Shown here: in pieces, positions 1-13,577 of the stretch
How the letters are laid out: each line of letters starts with the position of its first letter
Position numbering within the stretch: position 1 is the stretch's first letter
Assembly: GCF_910592395.1 (NCBI RefSeq)
Contig: NC_088320.1
Coordinates: 7,254,001-7,318,000 of the forward strand
Direction: 5' to 3'
Length of the DNA: 64,000 nucleotides
DNA from: Lineus longissimus
Lineage: Eukaryota > Nemertea > Pilidiophora > Heteronemertea > Lineidae
The notes under the pieces: generated by a model
Seen by the model: only the letters and a program-made list of their open reading frames with translations
The model's database searches: none
What the model was told of the DNA's origin: nothing
Position numbers and translations under genes: made by a program

Positions 1-3000
1 GAATGCAACCACATCATTAAGAATAGTAGGAATCATGCCCTTGGCCAAAGTTTCTCCATGATTTTGTTTGACTTTGTAGCCTGATTGTAGCCGCAGTTCA
101 CTGGAGGTCTTTTACATGTTTTATCCCTACCAAAAATATATCAGTAATTGAATTGATGAATTTGCCCGAGTATGATAATGATTTTGTTCCGGAAGGCTTG
201 GAGTCGAGCTCTTAAAAACCGATGCCACGGATCTGTAGTCTAGGCTACAACATTGATTCAAAAACACATTTCGTTATTGCCCTCTATCATGTTTTAGAAC
301 TGACGCCTATTAACCTTGCCACATCTTCGAGAGAAAAAGTAGTTACATTTTACTTCCCAAGGAGATTCTGAAGAATTAGCAGTTGCCATATATGGAACCC
401 ATTTTCAAATGAGTTACACTGACGCCTCGTGGCAAAAAAAGCTGTGTAATGAATATCTCTTATCTCGGGTTTGAATTTCTCTTCGAAACCGTCCACATCA
501 GAAGCACGGCAAACTTCGATGAAAAAAAACGGCGTAGGAAAATCCTCAACCCAGCGCCATAATGTCAATGAAAGACTTAAGCACTGTATGACAATTGGCT
601 TGCACTCAGTTGCAGAAGGTTTCTTTTCCCACAGAAAGTTCGATAGTCCAGTAAGCCATAACGCGGCAATGATTGGCAGTCATTCTCTTTTCATTCGTGA
701 TACTCGAAGCTCATTTCGTGATACTGCCGTCTTGGGTGCTCTCTCCGTCCTTATGGCCGCTAGTAGAATTTCAAGTTATCACTTCACGAATATCCATTTA
801 TACTCGCAATGACATCTGAGTAACACTGGTAACATTGATGCACACTCCAGCCAACTTTACACATACATTAGGCCAGGTTCCAACATTAAAAGACATGTGC
901 ATGCTTCGATGCAGTGGCAAAGGGCATTGTTGTTTCCGATATTTTGGGAAGTGTATCTGAGTTACTGCGTTTTGTCACTAAACGGTTTTACTGACCAGAT
1001 GGCTTCGATTTACCTGTAAGCAATATAATTCCGTTTAAACTTTACAAGAGCATGTATTAACCAGTTGAAAACCCATCGGGATCAACAGTCTCTCAGCTAT
1101 ATATACTCCATTCCACAAAAAATGCCCTGCCCTGCACGCAAAAGCATGATAATAGCTGTCAGTATTTCGGTTCAAATGGCACACTCTTGGTCATGCTTTG
1201 GCCGATGAAGGCAAAGTAAGTACATGCATACATATTTAGATATTTTGGAATTCGAAGCTTTGGATGAAATACAGGTCGTCCTCGTGAATACCGGTATCGG
1301 GTGCCATTTTGGAGTGGCCTCTTGGGGTGCCATATATTGCATGTATTATAATTAGCTATCTATACTCCATCTATCCATACTATAGCAGTGTTATTTAAAT
1401 GTTATTGTATGCACAGGTCGTCACAGTCATTGGCTAAAGATATGTAAGCCACACCAGCGTGTGTTGGTGTTGGTCAATGTTCCAGGGCGGTATGGGAAGC
1501 GGCGCTTCGCAGATTGTGCATGACAAGTCACAATAAAGGCGAGACCAGGGCCTACTTAGTCCTACTGGTACCCTTTTGTGGACCTCCGAAATGTATGGTC
1601 CCACTTTTATAGTACAGAAAGGATAGGCTACCAGTATTCACGAGGACATCCCATATAACATCATGTTCAAAGGCTGCATTTTCTGTGCGAAATCTCCAAA
1701 GACAAGCATGCCTTTTTTTTCGTAAAATAGGCGAGTGTAGACTGCTTACATCGGTCTTTGATCCGCCTAACGCTCCCCACACAACAGTTTGAATAGTTGA
1801 TAAAGCATCATCGCCGACTTGCGATGCGCTATCGATGGTCCTTTTTTGTGGGATCTTTCTAATCTTTGATGATATCAGAAGTGAGTGAATGTTAATGGGA
1901 AAATTATCGGATCCAATGTTTTTTTCCTCATTCTATTTTAGAACACTGGCAAAAAGACAGGTTCACTTAGAAACTGGCACGACTGATGCTCTTCGAGCTT
2001 CATGACAATAAAATCCGACAACGCCCCTACGAGTTTCTAAAATAAGAGAAAATTATCTCTCGTTTAATTAGATTCACCTTAGTTCTTAAATTGATTTATG
2101 GAAGTCGAATTTTCAATTGTGAAAAATAAGCAAAATCTCATTAGTTTCACTCCTGAAGCGGAATAAGTGGATGTGAGACAGAAATATGAAATCGTAGCCG
2201 ATTTTCTATTTAGCAAATATCACCTGGAACTTCTCGTTTTATAATTAGCAATTCTTATTTGATTTGGCAAGTTCATTTCCGATCACGATTAGACAGCATT
2301 GACTTCTGTCCATCATTAGCGACTAGCTTCGATTCTGAAGAGTGTGGTCCTAGTTCGTAATGTACTGTATCCTCCCCATCTCTCATCGCCTCATCCTTTT
2401 CGTTTTCTTGTTTGTTTACTGCAATAATCTACTGTATCAAATGTCGATCAATCACTGCTGCACCTGATGTGAAACTAATTAGTTTGATCATCCGGTAGTT
2501 CTGGAGAGCGTGATGTTTGACATAAGACATATATACCAAGAATAAATATACACTAGTCTTTACCTATCCTTTTACCTACATGTGATAGTCTTGGTTGTGC
2601 GCGCTACACCTGATTTAACATGTTGTAACGGTCGTGTCTTCGGCGGATCTTCACGGTACACCTGGAACCGTCGACTACAACCAAGCGTAAGCGATGCTTA
2701 TATGGCATACTTCGCCCTTTTTTCTTCTCTGGACTCTGCGTAAGTTACAACGCAAAGTACATTGCAGTTTTTGGATGAAACACATAAACGCTACACTTGC
2801 CGAGATATCGGTGTGTCAGACCGCTGATCGAGCAATCTATGGCAATATGATCAGTGGCATCATGTCAACTTGTTACTATTGAGTATACATCGATACCACT
2901 TATGAGTGAGTAAAAGCCCATCAAATTCATTCGGAAATAGAGTGCATAGTAAAAACATGCTGTACTTATCGTCAAGGTATTGACGCGCGCTGTCTGGAAG

Positions 3001-6000
3001 CTGAGCAATGTTCATACATTGAGGGTCAAGATGTCACACTACTATAGTTTCCTCTTAACCTTATCACGAACATGTATGTACCTTTTGGGGGGCTATTTTT
3101 TCCACTTTCTGGCACTTGACGGATAAGTGTGATTTACGGACGGCGGATGTTAAAATTTTGCACGCTTAGTGTATCCCATGTGATGTATAATAATAGTCCA
3201 TCCAATCAAAATCTTCGGACAGATTATGAGGCGATGGATGAGTCATGGCTGTTTTTTTGTTCACTCTAGCCGCCGTGATGACATTATTAACGAAGCCAGA
3301 TTGAAGATTGAAGATTGAATCAGCTTACCACTAATTATTGGTTCTCCCAATAATCAAACAAGACCTCGGAACGGGCTCCTGGAGCTAAAATTGAAAATAA
3401 CATCGCATCCTTTTAGAAGACGCGTGTGACCATATCACTCTAGATAGAATGGTGGTCCCTTAACCTATTTCAAACGTGTTATTATTTTCCTCGTTTTCCC
3501 TTTGCAGTCACTACATTAGGTATTCATTTATTAATAGAAACTGGCGTCTGGCTCGGTTTTATCAAAAGCATGAAATTAAGTCCGAATTTGTCACATTAGT
3601 TTCCCTCTGGCCATGTGCATGTATAATAGCTCTCGGACCGACCACGTCTCACACATCTCCCTTCAGTAACATCGCCAATTAATTACTTTTTGTCAATAGC
3701 CTGTGAATTATTTACTTTTTATCAAAAGTCTGTGATTATGTCACTTAACTTGGAATGTGTCTGATTAGCCAGCCGAACGGAGAGGGCGATCTTTCCCTCC
3801 TTTTACTGATCAAATAATTATCAAAGGTCTGAGGTAAACCGACTCTTGAAATCAAGCTGATATTCAAAATCCAGATGACTCATATCGTCCATGAAGCCAC
3901 GCTTTCTAAAATTTTCGACGGTTTAAATGTTTACTAAATGACACTCTTCCTCGCCTTTTTTTGCAATTTGGACTTGATTAACGGTATAGTGGACAGTACA
4001 TGTAGTTAGTGGTTTCCAGCCTAAATCAATTTCATCTACAAACGGCTCTTTTAAGTTAGTTTATTGCAAGGCTTACTATTACTGCCAACGTTTGGCAATG
4101 TCGATATTTGATATGTCCTTGATAAGATAGACCGGGATTATTTATATATTGTCCGGGGAACAAAATATTCTATTATGCTCTTTAATCTCTGAGCTATGAC
4201 ACTCATGGCCGTTCTATCTTGTCTACGTGACGTATTATTCCATCACCTTGAAGAGAAGCCGGCAGAAGAAGATCAGCAATTAGCCTGATTATGCATTCTA
4301 TTAGGATAATTCGAACGTGTACGTGTGACGTGCTTGTTGATTACCCCAATGGGAGTAAGAGGAAAAAGTCTTTCAGTCAGCATCTTTTTACATCTATTTT
4401 GGTGTAAAAAATGTTTTTGAGCTACAAAATCACTTTTCTCAAAGATTTCCGATTATAATTCAGGTTACATTTTTTCATTCCTCAGAATCGTGGACAGGGC
4501 ATAGGATTTGTAAAGGTTTTATCAAAAAAGATTCATATGTGCCAATTTCCCCCGTGTGCATGTACCTGGATTATCATATCACCATAAACAGAGTAATCAG
4601 AAGATGAGAAGTAATTAGCTCGATTTTGTATTCTTTTGGGGATATGTTCGGTTGGACGTGCTGGTTGATTAACCCCGTGGGAGTAAATCGGGGAGACGCG
4701 CACCTAAATAATGTTCGTGATAATGGAGGTACATGTCACATCATTGCTAAAAGCCAGTGTTTCAGGCAGTATACCGGATGTATCAAAATGAAATGATCAC
4801 AAATGGAACGCCATTTTCAGGGTTTTACGTTGTTTTTTGTGGGAACAATACCACCGTTTATATTCTTCGTGGAGAAATAAAACACGAAGATGCTGTTTTT
4901 ATTCAGTATTTGAATATTTGAGACTTGGATTGGAAGAATAAAAAAATCGACAGGCCCTATCACCTCTCAGAATTTCGATGCCATGAACAAAAGAATCATC
5001 CTATTGGAACGAGGCGTGTTTTCACTGCATCAGTGAGGCGTTATACGATTATGAGCTGAATATAAACTACATGTAATGCGTTCGTTTTTGCTTTGCTTCC
5101 ATCTCAAGAATAATTTCCGCACGTAGGAAATTAACCTACAATTCTGCTAGATGTCTTGCGAAGAACAACATATTTTGTTACCAAAGTGATAGCGAGTGCC
5201 TGGTAATGAGAAAGAAGGAGACTCCGGTTTTGTAACAAACAATTCGTGATTGCATCAACATTCCCCTAAGACCACTTCAGAATCAGTGTGTTGGCTGTTA
5301 TCACTTGCTTCTAAAATACGATATCACCGCTGGCTCAACTTTTCGGCGCAAATTAGTCTAAAAACAATGACTGTACTCCAAAACAAGTTTCTGTAGCTCG
5401 CCAATATTTGGCAAACTATGATCCTCAGTTGTAGTTCTGCCAATATTTGCCAAAACTAGGACCTCTGTTGACGGGTGTGTGCGAAACGCTTGCGGGTATC
5501 AGAGAAACTGCACTTTATTTCATTCGGATATACAGTCCGCAGGGCGTTTTTGATGTGAAAAAAACCCTTGTTGGCGATGGTAAACTTTCTCGGGGTTCGA
5601 ATGACGAAAGTAAAACTTATCAGTCCCGCCAATTGAAACTACATGTAAATGTTTGCACACCCACTTTGGGAACTTTCTTCAACTTCCCGGTACCTGATAC
5701 TGCCAGGCAATTCAGAAATTCCTTTGTTAGTAAATGTGATGGAAAAACTTACGGGTAATGCATACGTGTTCTATTCCCTTGGGACACAAGGCTTTTTAAT
5801 CCTTGTAGCTAAGGTATCACAGTTTTCCCAACATTAAGCTTCTTACAAGACTCAGTGTTTTGGAGGATATTTCCCCTGCAGTCTTGCCAGTAATGACAAG
5901 ATCTTGACTACGAAACCCCACAACGATAAGGCCCTCAATCCCATCCATCTAAAAGCGGAACCGTTTCCGCGTACTTATGTCGATTCATTAGTGACTTTCA

Positions 6001-7440
6001 GCACGGCAAAACGTATCACGCATCCGTATGGAAAATACGTATGGCACCTACGGGTAAGTGATACGTCAGTAGGACATGAGCTTCAGCATCGATAATTCAT
6101 TCGTGTGCAATTTGCGAACAGCAGAAGACATACGTGGCAATGAAAACGCCTCTAATTTCTCAAAAGAAAGAAATTTCACGAAAGCATCAGCAAGGTAATC
6201 TACAACATTTCTCAAACCATGATACATATAGATAGAAAGACGATAGAAGCCTCAATTCAGATGCAAATGCAAGTTAAATTGTTCAATATCATACGTACTG
6301 CTTCCCGCATGGAATACAATTCTTGCGTTTTCCGTATACTTGTCGTCCAAACTACACCAACTGATGACGTCGTAGGCAAAATCGATAGTGAAACGTTATA
6401 CGGGCAGGAGATTCGACGGTGCTGAAAGTCTCTATTGTCTAGTCCCATCTCAATTTTTTACCTAATGGCATTATTGCAGTCATCACTGTTAATCGCATCA
6501 AAACGCACCGAAAAAAAAAAATCAAGCTGTTGAATAACTTACGAAGAGCGCAAACAATGCTTTTGACTTATTAACCATGATAACGGACGCCTCTCTGCTA
6601 ATGGCCATGTAAAATAGGATAATGGGGATGTTATGGCTAAGTGTTGTGGCGATAGATGAATAAATGAGATGAAACAAGCAGAATGAGCTGAAATGTACAC
6701 ATAATCGTCAGAAATATGTAACTGTTGTCTTGAGATATTGTTAGAAAAACTAATGCTGTCTTGAGATGTTCTGTACACATAATTGCTAGAAATACTCGAG
6801 TTTCGCACGCGTCCACTGTAGTGACAGTGTAGGCCTATGTGTACATTGCATGACGATTCTAGTGACGACTCGGATTGATTTTTCATAATGGCGACGTCGA
6901 ATGGCATTAGAGGGACCACGTCCGTCCCCTAACCTCGCCGTCCCAGTAGCCCCTCTAATGTTAGAATGGATAGACGACAGCATTCATCACTTGAACAGAA
7001 ATGTCAATCTGAGGCACGCAGACGAAGAAACTAGATTTCATTTTCCAAAACCAGTTACCTGAAAATACTTCTTTCGCGTGGAGTAATTTAATTGGTCATG
7101 CTTTGTTATGCGCGATGGCGTGTTCGAGACTTGGGAGATGTTCAGAGCGGCATTCGGGGACGCAAGCTTGATTCTCATTGGTAATTATCATGTTGCGAAA
7201 TATACGAAGGGCTGCAATGTAAAACGACCCCAGTATTACAGTAAGTGCAAAGGGCTTAGATTAAAGAGCCTTAACACGGGTCCTCATACTCACTCATACG
7301 GATGGAAATGTACACATATAATGTGTCCCCTTTTTACAGAGTTCTATCCGTGTAAATACGTATTGGCACCAGTGATAAGTTGCTGTTTTCAACCTCCCTA
7401 TTGTTTGCCAAGGACCCCTTCACCATCAATATTTTATGTC
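1..7440. other. Gene-poor flank, no supported gene
   Basis: AT-rich sequence with only short chance open frames, none with convincing splice sites, conserved motifs or composition bias. The longest (5447-5758, 103 residues) resembles no family I recognise. Around 4276-4370 and 4612-4690 there is a diverged direct duplication containing GATTA-CCCC-TGGGAGTAA. A stretch near 1271-1350 recurs inverted at about 8820-8900 (ACAGGTCGTCCTCGTGAAT), so it is probably a small dispersed repeat. The 5' untranslated exon of the gene at 7458 should lie somewhere in this region, but I cannot place it. Confidence 0.6.
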
Positions 7441-7457
7441 TTGTCTTTGTAGTCACT

Positions 7458-10167
7458 ATGCCACGTCTAGTCATCATCGCCTCCGTGCTCACACTCCTGC
7501 TGCTGTCCTCCGCCATCCCAAGGAGCGAGGCCACGTCGAAAGCATCCATATTGGATTATATGAAAGGACTTTGTAGCAAAGCCTGTTCGTAAGTATTATG
7601 CCAGGGCCGTATTTAGAGGGGGGGGGGCAGGGGGGGGCAGCTGCCCCCCCCCCCCCCCCCCTGTGCAATAAATGTTGAAAAAACAAATTTCAGACAGTAA
7701 TAAAAAGACAAACTAATCTTAGCCATAGCTTTACTACTGACACACTTTTTCTCCATTTTTTCAGGCATTTTATTCTCATCATGTAAAACTATGAAAATTA
7801 ACATTTTCTGTCCAAATGTGGTATTTTCGTAAAATACTTCATAAAAGTGGTCCTTTTTTAGAGTAAAAATACTATTGATTCACACTTCCAAATGCCAGGA
7901 AAATGCCATTTCAGACCTTTTATTTTCAAATTTTTCTGGGGGAGGGCCCAGCCCCCCCCCCCCCCGTTCGGATGCGCCTGCGGCGCATGCAGATCGCCTT
8001 CGGCGATCAATCCCACTGCCCCCCCCCCCCTGGACAAAAAAGTTAAATACGGCCCTGTATGCCCATTCAACAAACCTCAGCTGACTGTCATAATTATGAA
8101 GGAGCGTAGCTAGGAGGGAAGGGAAGGGGGCAAATATTCCCCAGAAGTCACCAAAATGTGTTTTGACCGTGATCCCCCCCCCCCCCCCGATCAAAAAGCT
8201 AGCTACGTCCCTGTAATATACTTGTAGATTCAGCCCTAAATGGCTATCACCAAAAACAAAGTGTAATGCGTGATAAATTTAAGGTAAGGGGTCTGAACAT
8301 ACACGCTTCACTGTCAATCTCTTTTCAATAGGTTGATTCGTAACCCTATGTGACGAAGATGAAAACTGTCACCGACAAACAGTATCTTGACAGTCCTTTC
8401 ATCATTTGATTCACACTTTCTCAGGGGGATGGACGACACGCGGCTGATTCGTATAACTGTGGCAAGAAATCATGTTATTTGGACATTGATTATGTGAATA
8501 ATATATATGTCAGTATAGCGCCCCGGCTTGTAGGAAATCCGCGCACCGTGCTGTGTTGACTGATTCTGGGCCCTTGAACCTGCTTAGCAGGGTTTCAGGC
8601 AATAACATGGTAAATTGGCGATTCCCGCGGCGATGTGCAATAAAAGTGTTATTAGCTTCATCTTGTAATAACCGATACAAAATGCTGACCTTAGCCTTTA
8701 GTTATCTCGACACTGGCCCTCATGTGGTAAATAACGGCAAGAGACTTAATCTTTCCTTGAACCGTTCAGATCCTGGAAGACACGCAGCCGCTGACTGTTG
8801 TGTATCAACCGTATATAATACCGGGTACATGCAATATATGGCACCCCAAGAGGCCGCTTCAAAATGGCAACCGGTATTCACGAGGACGACCTGTATTTAC
8901 TAAGACGGCCCATGTACATACCTGAAAAAATCCTGGTGTAACGTGTTTTGTTCTTCCCCATGTTTAAGTGTTCCCATACAATAGACAACTGAAGAAACCA
9001 TGACTTTTGAAAATGTGGAAATAGAGAAAAAAACGTGTCAATTCGTCTTTTACGGCGTTCAAAAACAACGAGGGGAGAGACTCTGAGACGAAAACATCAA
9101 ATACGCGTCATCGGTTCTCATATATAAGCAATTCACGCTGCCTTGTGGCGTTGATATATACTGTACATGTAATTTCTTATCAGCCACTGAAAAATATGCA
9201 TAAATAACGCAGTTTGTCCGTGATTTACTGGCTATAATAGCCACCAATTAAACGAGTAAATCCTTCAAGCGAGAGCAACGGGGAATCTCAAAGTGACATT
9301 TCTATGTGGACGTCGGTTTCAACAACCTAGACCATCTGAAACCCGACTACAACCAGTTGATTATCACCGAGAAAAAATATAATGCAGATTTGGGATGAAG
9401 AGTCAGGGCTCCGGATCGAAGAGTTGAATACGATAGCCTTGATTTTTTTCTGTGTAAACAGAAAAAAAAGTAAGCAATAATCATAATACATGTATTGCCA
9501 CGGGATTTTCATACTGTAAAATACATGTTATCCCTGTAGGTCCATTCCTAACCGTTTTGTCTCTTCCAGTGAGTTATTGCCACTGGCTAGAACATTGCTA
9601 CTGCTCAAGTTAATGATCGGTAGTGAAGAATTTGGACCTGAAAAAATTCGAACTGTTTGACAAATCAAATCGGTTGTTATTCTTGTTGCTTTATAGATAG
9701 GGGTATCCTTATAATATACATTGTACGTGTAACTCGTTGTTTACTTCAGAAAGGGTTCCAACTGCCCTGCCAAATGCCAGACATTTTTCAACGCGATGAG
9801 AAAGCGTGCTATGGACAACGGCGACCTTGGAGATCTGAGGTAGGCTAACTTTTAGACGACCTGCATTTAGCAAGATGCCCCATCCTTGTTGGCTGAACTA
9901 GGAGCTATTCCATGACGTTTTTAGTCTTGATCGAGATGATCAAATATTTCTTAGATCCGCCCATATATACAATGTACTCTCACTTCGATATTTTAGAAGC
10001 GATGCCTCATGGGAGGAAGAATTAAAATATTTCGTGACAAAAGTCTCCATTTTCACACGATGACTATAGATCTACATAATGTACTTACCTCTCTGATGCC
10101 TTTCCCCATTTTCCCTTTCAGCTTTGACGACTACCTATTCATGAAGCTTCTTGGCAAAGGACTATAA
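7458..10167 (+). CDS. Small secreted four-cysteine peptide (3 coding exons)
   Basis: Coding exons are 7458-7588, 9750-9839 and 10122-10167, joined by GT-AG introns in phases 2 and 2, giving 88 residues. A splice acceptor (CTTTGTAG) just before the ATG implies an upstream untranslated exon. Residues 1-25 form a signal peptide with a leucine-rich core (LTLLLLSSA) and likely cleavage after SEA. The mature part has four cysteines at 39, 43, 49 and 53, spaced C-x3-C-x5-C-x3-C, followed by a basic stretch (NAMRKRAMDNGD) and a hydrophobic end (MKLLGKGL). The paired C-x3-C pattern could form a disulfide-linked helical hairpin, but the connecting loop is short. No family recognised. It could be a neuropeptide, a defence peptide or a venom-like peptide; the sequence does not decide. 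Intron 1 carries two mobile elements. The model rests on phase-consistent splicing and the signal peptide only. Confidence 0.7.
7602..8057. mobile_element. TIR element with G/C homopolymer ends
   Basis: The ends are inverted repeats: CAGGGCCGTATTTA on the left and TAAATACGGCCCTG on the right. They are flanked by an exact 5-bp direct repeat, TATGC (7597-7601 and 8058-8062). Long G runs follow the left end and C runs precede the right end, so the termini can fold together. Two short internal palindromes (TGCGCC-GGCGCA and GATCGCC-GGCGATC) lie near 7972-8009. No transposase frame is present, so it is non-autonomous. The CAGGG terminus resembles hAT elements, but those usually make 8-bp duplications. 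It sits 13 bp past the first exon of the secreted peptide gene. Confidence 0.65.
8099..8212. mobile_element. Short TIR element with poly-C tract
   Basis: A 114-bp unit begins AAGGAGCGTAGCTAG and ends CTAGCTACGTCCCTG, which are imperfect inverted repeats of each other. A C homopolymer lies near the right end, as in the neighbouring element at 7602. It is probably a second non-autonomous element of related architecture. No clear target duplication was found. Confidence 0.45.
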
Positions 10168-12518
10168 GTTTCAGACTCACTCTTAGATTGAAAATGTCAA
10201 AGGTAAAAGATACGAGATTGTGTTGTTTCAGGATTTCTGTATACAAGGGGGTTAAACAGGCCAAAATTAAAAAATACAACGCGAGCGTCCATTCTCCAAG
10301 CGACGTCAGTTGTAATCGATCGTTGCCAAGTCTCACTCGATTTATTGACTCATGAATGTAAAAAATTCGATAGGACCCAACCCCACTGCCAATCAAAATT
10401 GAACATGTTTAATGACATCGAATGGCCATGAGGACCGGTCTTAGATAGATCGGTAAATTTAACTACGGAGTATCATCAGAATCTATAGGATATTAAGTAG
10501 GCCCACGTGGACAATTTTACTAATACTCTGTCACGATTTCAGTGATGCTGGCTAAATTTTAGCATCTTCCCTTTCTCATTGCAGATATATGGTATCAACT
10601 ACGAAGGACCGTCAGCTGAACGATTGAAGGCTGTTTGCGGTTGTGCTACATGACAGACTGCCTCCAATGGAACGCGGTGTGTCCTGGAGTGGACTTGTGA
10701 TTTCTTCTGTTGCGATTGTTTCTTAAAAGCTTCGTTTAGTTTTGTAGCGTTTGTGGTATAGCTCATGTCTTTTTGGACAATAATTTTGGAAGAAACAAAA
10801 TGCGCCAGGTTAATACCTTTGACCCGGCTATGATTGCTTGAATTTCAATGTTGGCGCCATTATTGCTGTAAAGTTGGCAGGAGTCGTCTTCTCCCGACGT
10901 TTCACTGACAAGTAACATCGAACAACATAATGGTAAAAATAACGCGTGTTTCAGACAGTGCTCTGCTCCGAGATTCCGGACGAAATTCACAAGCTGGTTC
11001 CCTGGAACATGAGCTCGGTGGAACACGACGCAGAAAACCCAGATGCCGGCTTAGTCCGTTTTCTGATGAGGCGGAGCTGGGTCTGAAGCGCACCAGGGAC
11101 TTCCAGCGCTACTGCCAGACAACTTCATAGCGATTGGAAGAACCTGAAGGAGGCACCCCTACCCAAACAAGTCTGATCCCCACCGAACAGGCAATCTCAT
11201 AGAGATTGTCATCAGGGACTGTACGCTCCTAAATCCGTGGCGGCGTTCAAACGCCAGTCTTTCCTCACTTTTAGATAATTTTGTAACCACTGCGTAGCAT
11301 CCTGTTATCAAGCTTTTTTACTCCTTCGTCATATACCGACAGGCGGAGTTTATTGAAAACCACTGCTTATGACCCGATGCAGCTGCATAGGAGTTTACCT
11401 CCGACTGCTTCAATTATTTAACTTTTCTATCATCGCCTCGTTTTGAGTTTTGTCATTATTGAAATAAATCAAAACATTTAATCTGCGTTGTACTCGTGCG
11501 TTCTTTTCTTCAGGCGGCCACTAGACTTCAATGCAGTTTATTTGTCATCCTGATCGTCCTTTCCCTGTACCGATAAACCGTTCACTGTGTGTACAGGAGG
11601 GGGGGGGGGAGGGGGATACATATAATCTTGCGTACGTACGCAACCCAAGAACCACTTTCTGAACAAACTAGAGAATGCTTCAAAATGCTTAAATGATAGA
11701 TTACTGTGATAATCAAGGGAATCATACTGTATTGCACATGACACCGGAACTAACACGCGATAAATTCGTCTGGGTTCTGATGACACTCCACTACAAGGTT
11801 TATTGCCGTTTTCCGCGCCGTTTTCCCACGCGTGTGCCATGTCAGCGTTAATGCGCAGTCCGCCCGCCGACCCGACTGTGGCGCCGCAGGAAGGAAAATC
11901 GGCAATTCATCGAGTAATGAAGTGGTCTCTAGGCGTACGCTCGTACAGTAAGGGGGTCTAAAAATCGGCGTTTTCGTGCGTACGTACTAAATGGATGCTC
12001 CCTAACCTCATCGTGATCACGTGAACAGACTTCCAACCACACAGAACCAACCAACGTTTATAGCGTTGACCTCAATAACTTGCACTGTAACATGAGACGC
12101 CCATCCCTTATTGAACTTCCTCAATTATCGTCTAGACTAGTGCACTGACATCAAAGGGACACAGGTGGCCCGACGGGGCATCATATTGATTTCACGGAAC
12201 GGACTGGACTGGAATAAGGCTAGGACGTCAAACTTTCGGGCGGTTGATGTGCTTTGTTGTGGTTACTGGTTCGATTCTGTTGGATTTTTAAAATCCTGTA
12301 CACGTTGGGTGAACAACGCCCAAAGTTGACCCCGTTCGGATCTGCGGTTATCAAACTGCGATTGGACAGGGATATTTATTCACGGCCGGATTCTTCGGTT
12401 CCACTCTGTGATAATGGCTTAAGGTCAGCCTCACGACCACAGTCATAACACCAGGTTGAATAGTCCCGCGGCCCAGACGGTAATCGGTCCCGCCACTAAG
12501 TCCAAAAGCGTTCCCGTC
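10168..12518. other. Intergenic region, possible degraded LINE tail
   Basis: No intact gene seen. Around 10930-11280 reading frames are fairly open, and one ends in a lysine/arginine-rich stretch (SVAAFKRQSFLTFR) resembling the C-terminus of a non-LTR retrotransposon. The frames are broken and the match is weak. An acceptor-like CTCATTGCAG at 10584 precedes a short open stretch ending AVCGCAT and a stop, but its phase does not fit the upstream peptide gene. A G-rich run lies at 11597-11615. Confidence 0.4.
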
Positions 12519-12889
12519 AATAGCATTCCGCGAAGATGACGTCACTGCAGCTTCTGCCCTCTATTTCCCCATCGCTGAATTACAGGCAATGTCGGACAAA
12601 CATGCGGTTTCGTAATGGATTCAGGCTTTCTAACTAGGGCAGTTAGATTCAATCTGGCACATGCCCGAGTGTTGGAAATACGACATAATTGTTCTGAATA
12701 TTTCTCTCTCTGACTCTATGGTATCATTCATGCTAAAAACAATGCAGGGTCAAAGATAATTGACTTTGAAATAAGCTCAAATGCGTAGGAATAAGTGTCG
12801 ATGTCCGACTGTCACGTGACTAAAACGTCATCAATATCTTGTGCAAATGACCTTGTGAGCTATAAATAGTAACTTCGCGGCATGCTATT
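12519..12889. mobile_element. 371-bp TIR element, copy 1
   Basis: The ends are near-identical inverted repeats (AATAGCATTCCGCGAAG on the left; the complement of AATAGCATGCCGCGAAG on the right). The body is repeated almost exactly, in opposite orientation, at 49417-49786. There is no coding capacity. The interior carries promoter-like words: TGACGTCA at 12537, the palindrome GTCACGTGAC at 12811 and TATAAATAG near 12861. Confidence 0.75.
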
Positions 12890-13419
12890 CGATAAGGCCC
12901 GCTGCAATTCATGACTGGAGGCGAGCTTTATTGAATGCAGGTGATGCAATCCAATGATGCAAAACTTGGCGTCTAGCGTCCAAAATCTGCGTCCAGGTTT
13001 TACCAACTACCTATAATGAGATGGGCAAGTACGATGACGGAAAATATCGGTACGACACCCAGCCGAGTTTATAGCAAATGTTGAGCATATTACTGTAAAC
13101 CTTTATATGTTTGTGTCACATATTTTTGACGATTCACGCATGGTTGTTTGTTTAGAAGTGGATATCCGATGGATTACAGACGCCTATAAAAACAGTAATT
13201 TTACTGGAAGCGGTACATGTATCCTCTCGTACATTGTAAGGGGCCCACACTTTTAATTATCAAGGTCCTTTGCCTGCCGCTATAAATTACTCCACGGTGC
13301 AGCGAGTGGGCAAGACACCCCAGATATGTTTCAGGAACATGATGTGTTAACATGTATTGCATGGCAAGAAATGTTAGTTATGACCAAAAATAAATGTTCT
13401 GATTGATACTTATACACTA

Positions 13420-13577
13420 CAGGGTGGTGCTGAAAAAAACCTCATCATTTTGATTTCCTCAAAATGTTGGCAAATCTTGCAGTTTCCTATCGATTTCTGC
13501 CAAGGATGGGATTCCACAATTAGTTTTGACTGTGAAAAACATTTTCAAAATGTCAGGTTTTTTTCTGAACCACCCTG
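13420..13577. mobile_element. 158-bp TIR element
   Basis: The left end CAGGGTGGTGCTGAAAAAAA pairs with the right end TTTTTTTCTGAACCACCCTG, an inverted repeat of about 23 bp with two mismatches. A TA precedes the left end, which fits a Tc1/mariner-type miniature element, but the right flank is TT. No coding sequence. Confidence 0.6.

Noticed and set aside
5447-5758. 103-residue plus-strand open frame
   Set aside because: No motif, no splice context and composition like the surrounding non-coding DNA.
10585-10652. Alternative last exon (ends AVCGCAT, stop) for the secreted peptide gene
   Set aside because: A fair acceptor precedes it, but exon 2 and exon 3 donors do not give the matching phase, and exon 3 has no GT donor before its stop.
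10930-11280. Gene or LINE C-terminus
   Set aside because: The reading frame would need at least one shift, and the similarity is limited to a few residues; kept only as a remark on the intergenic region.
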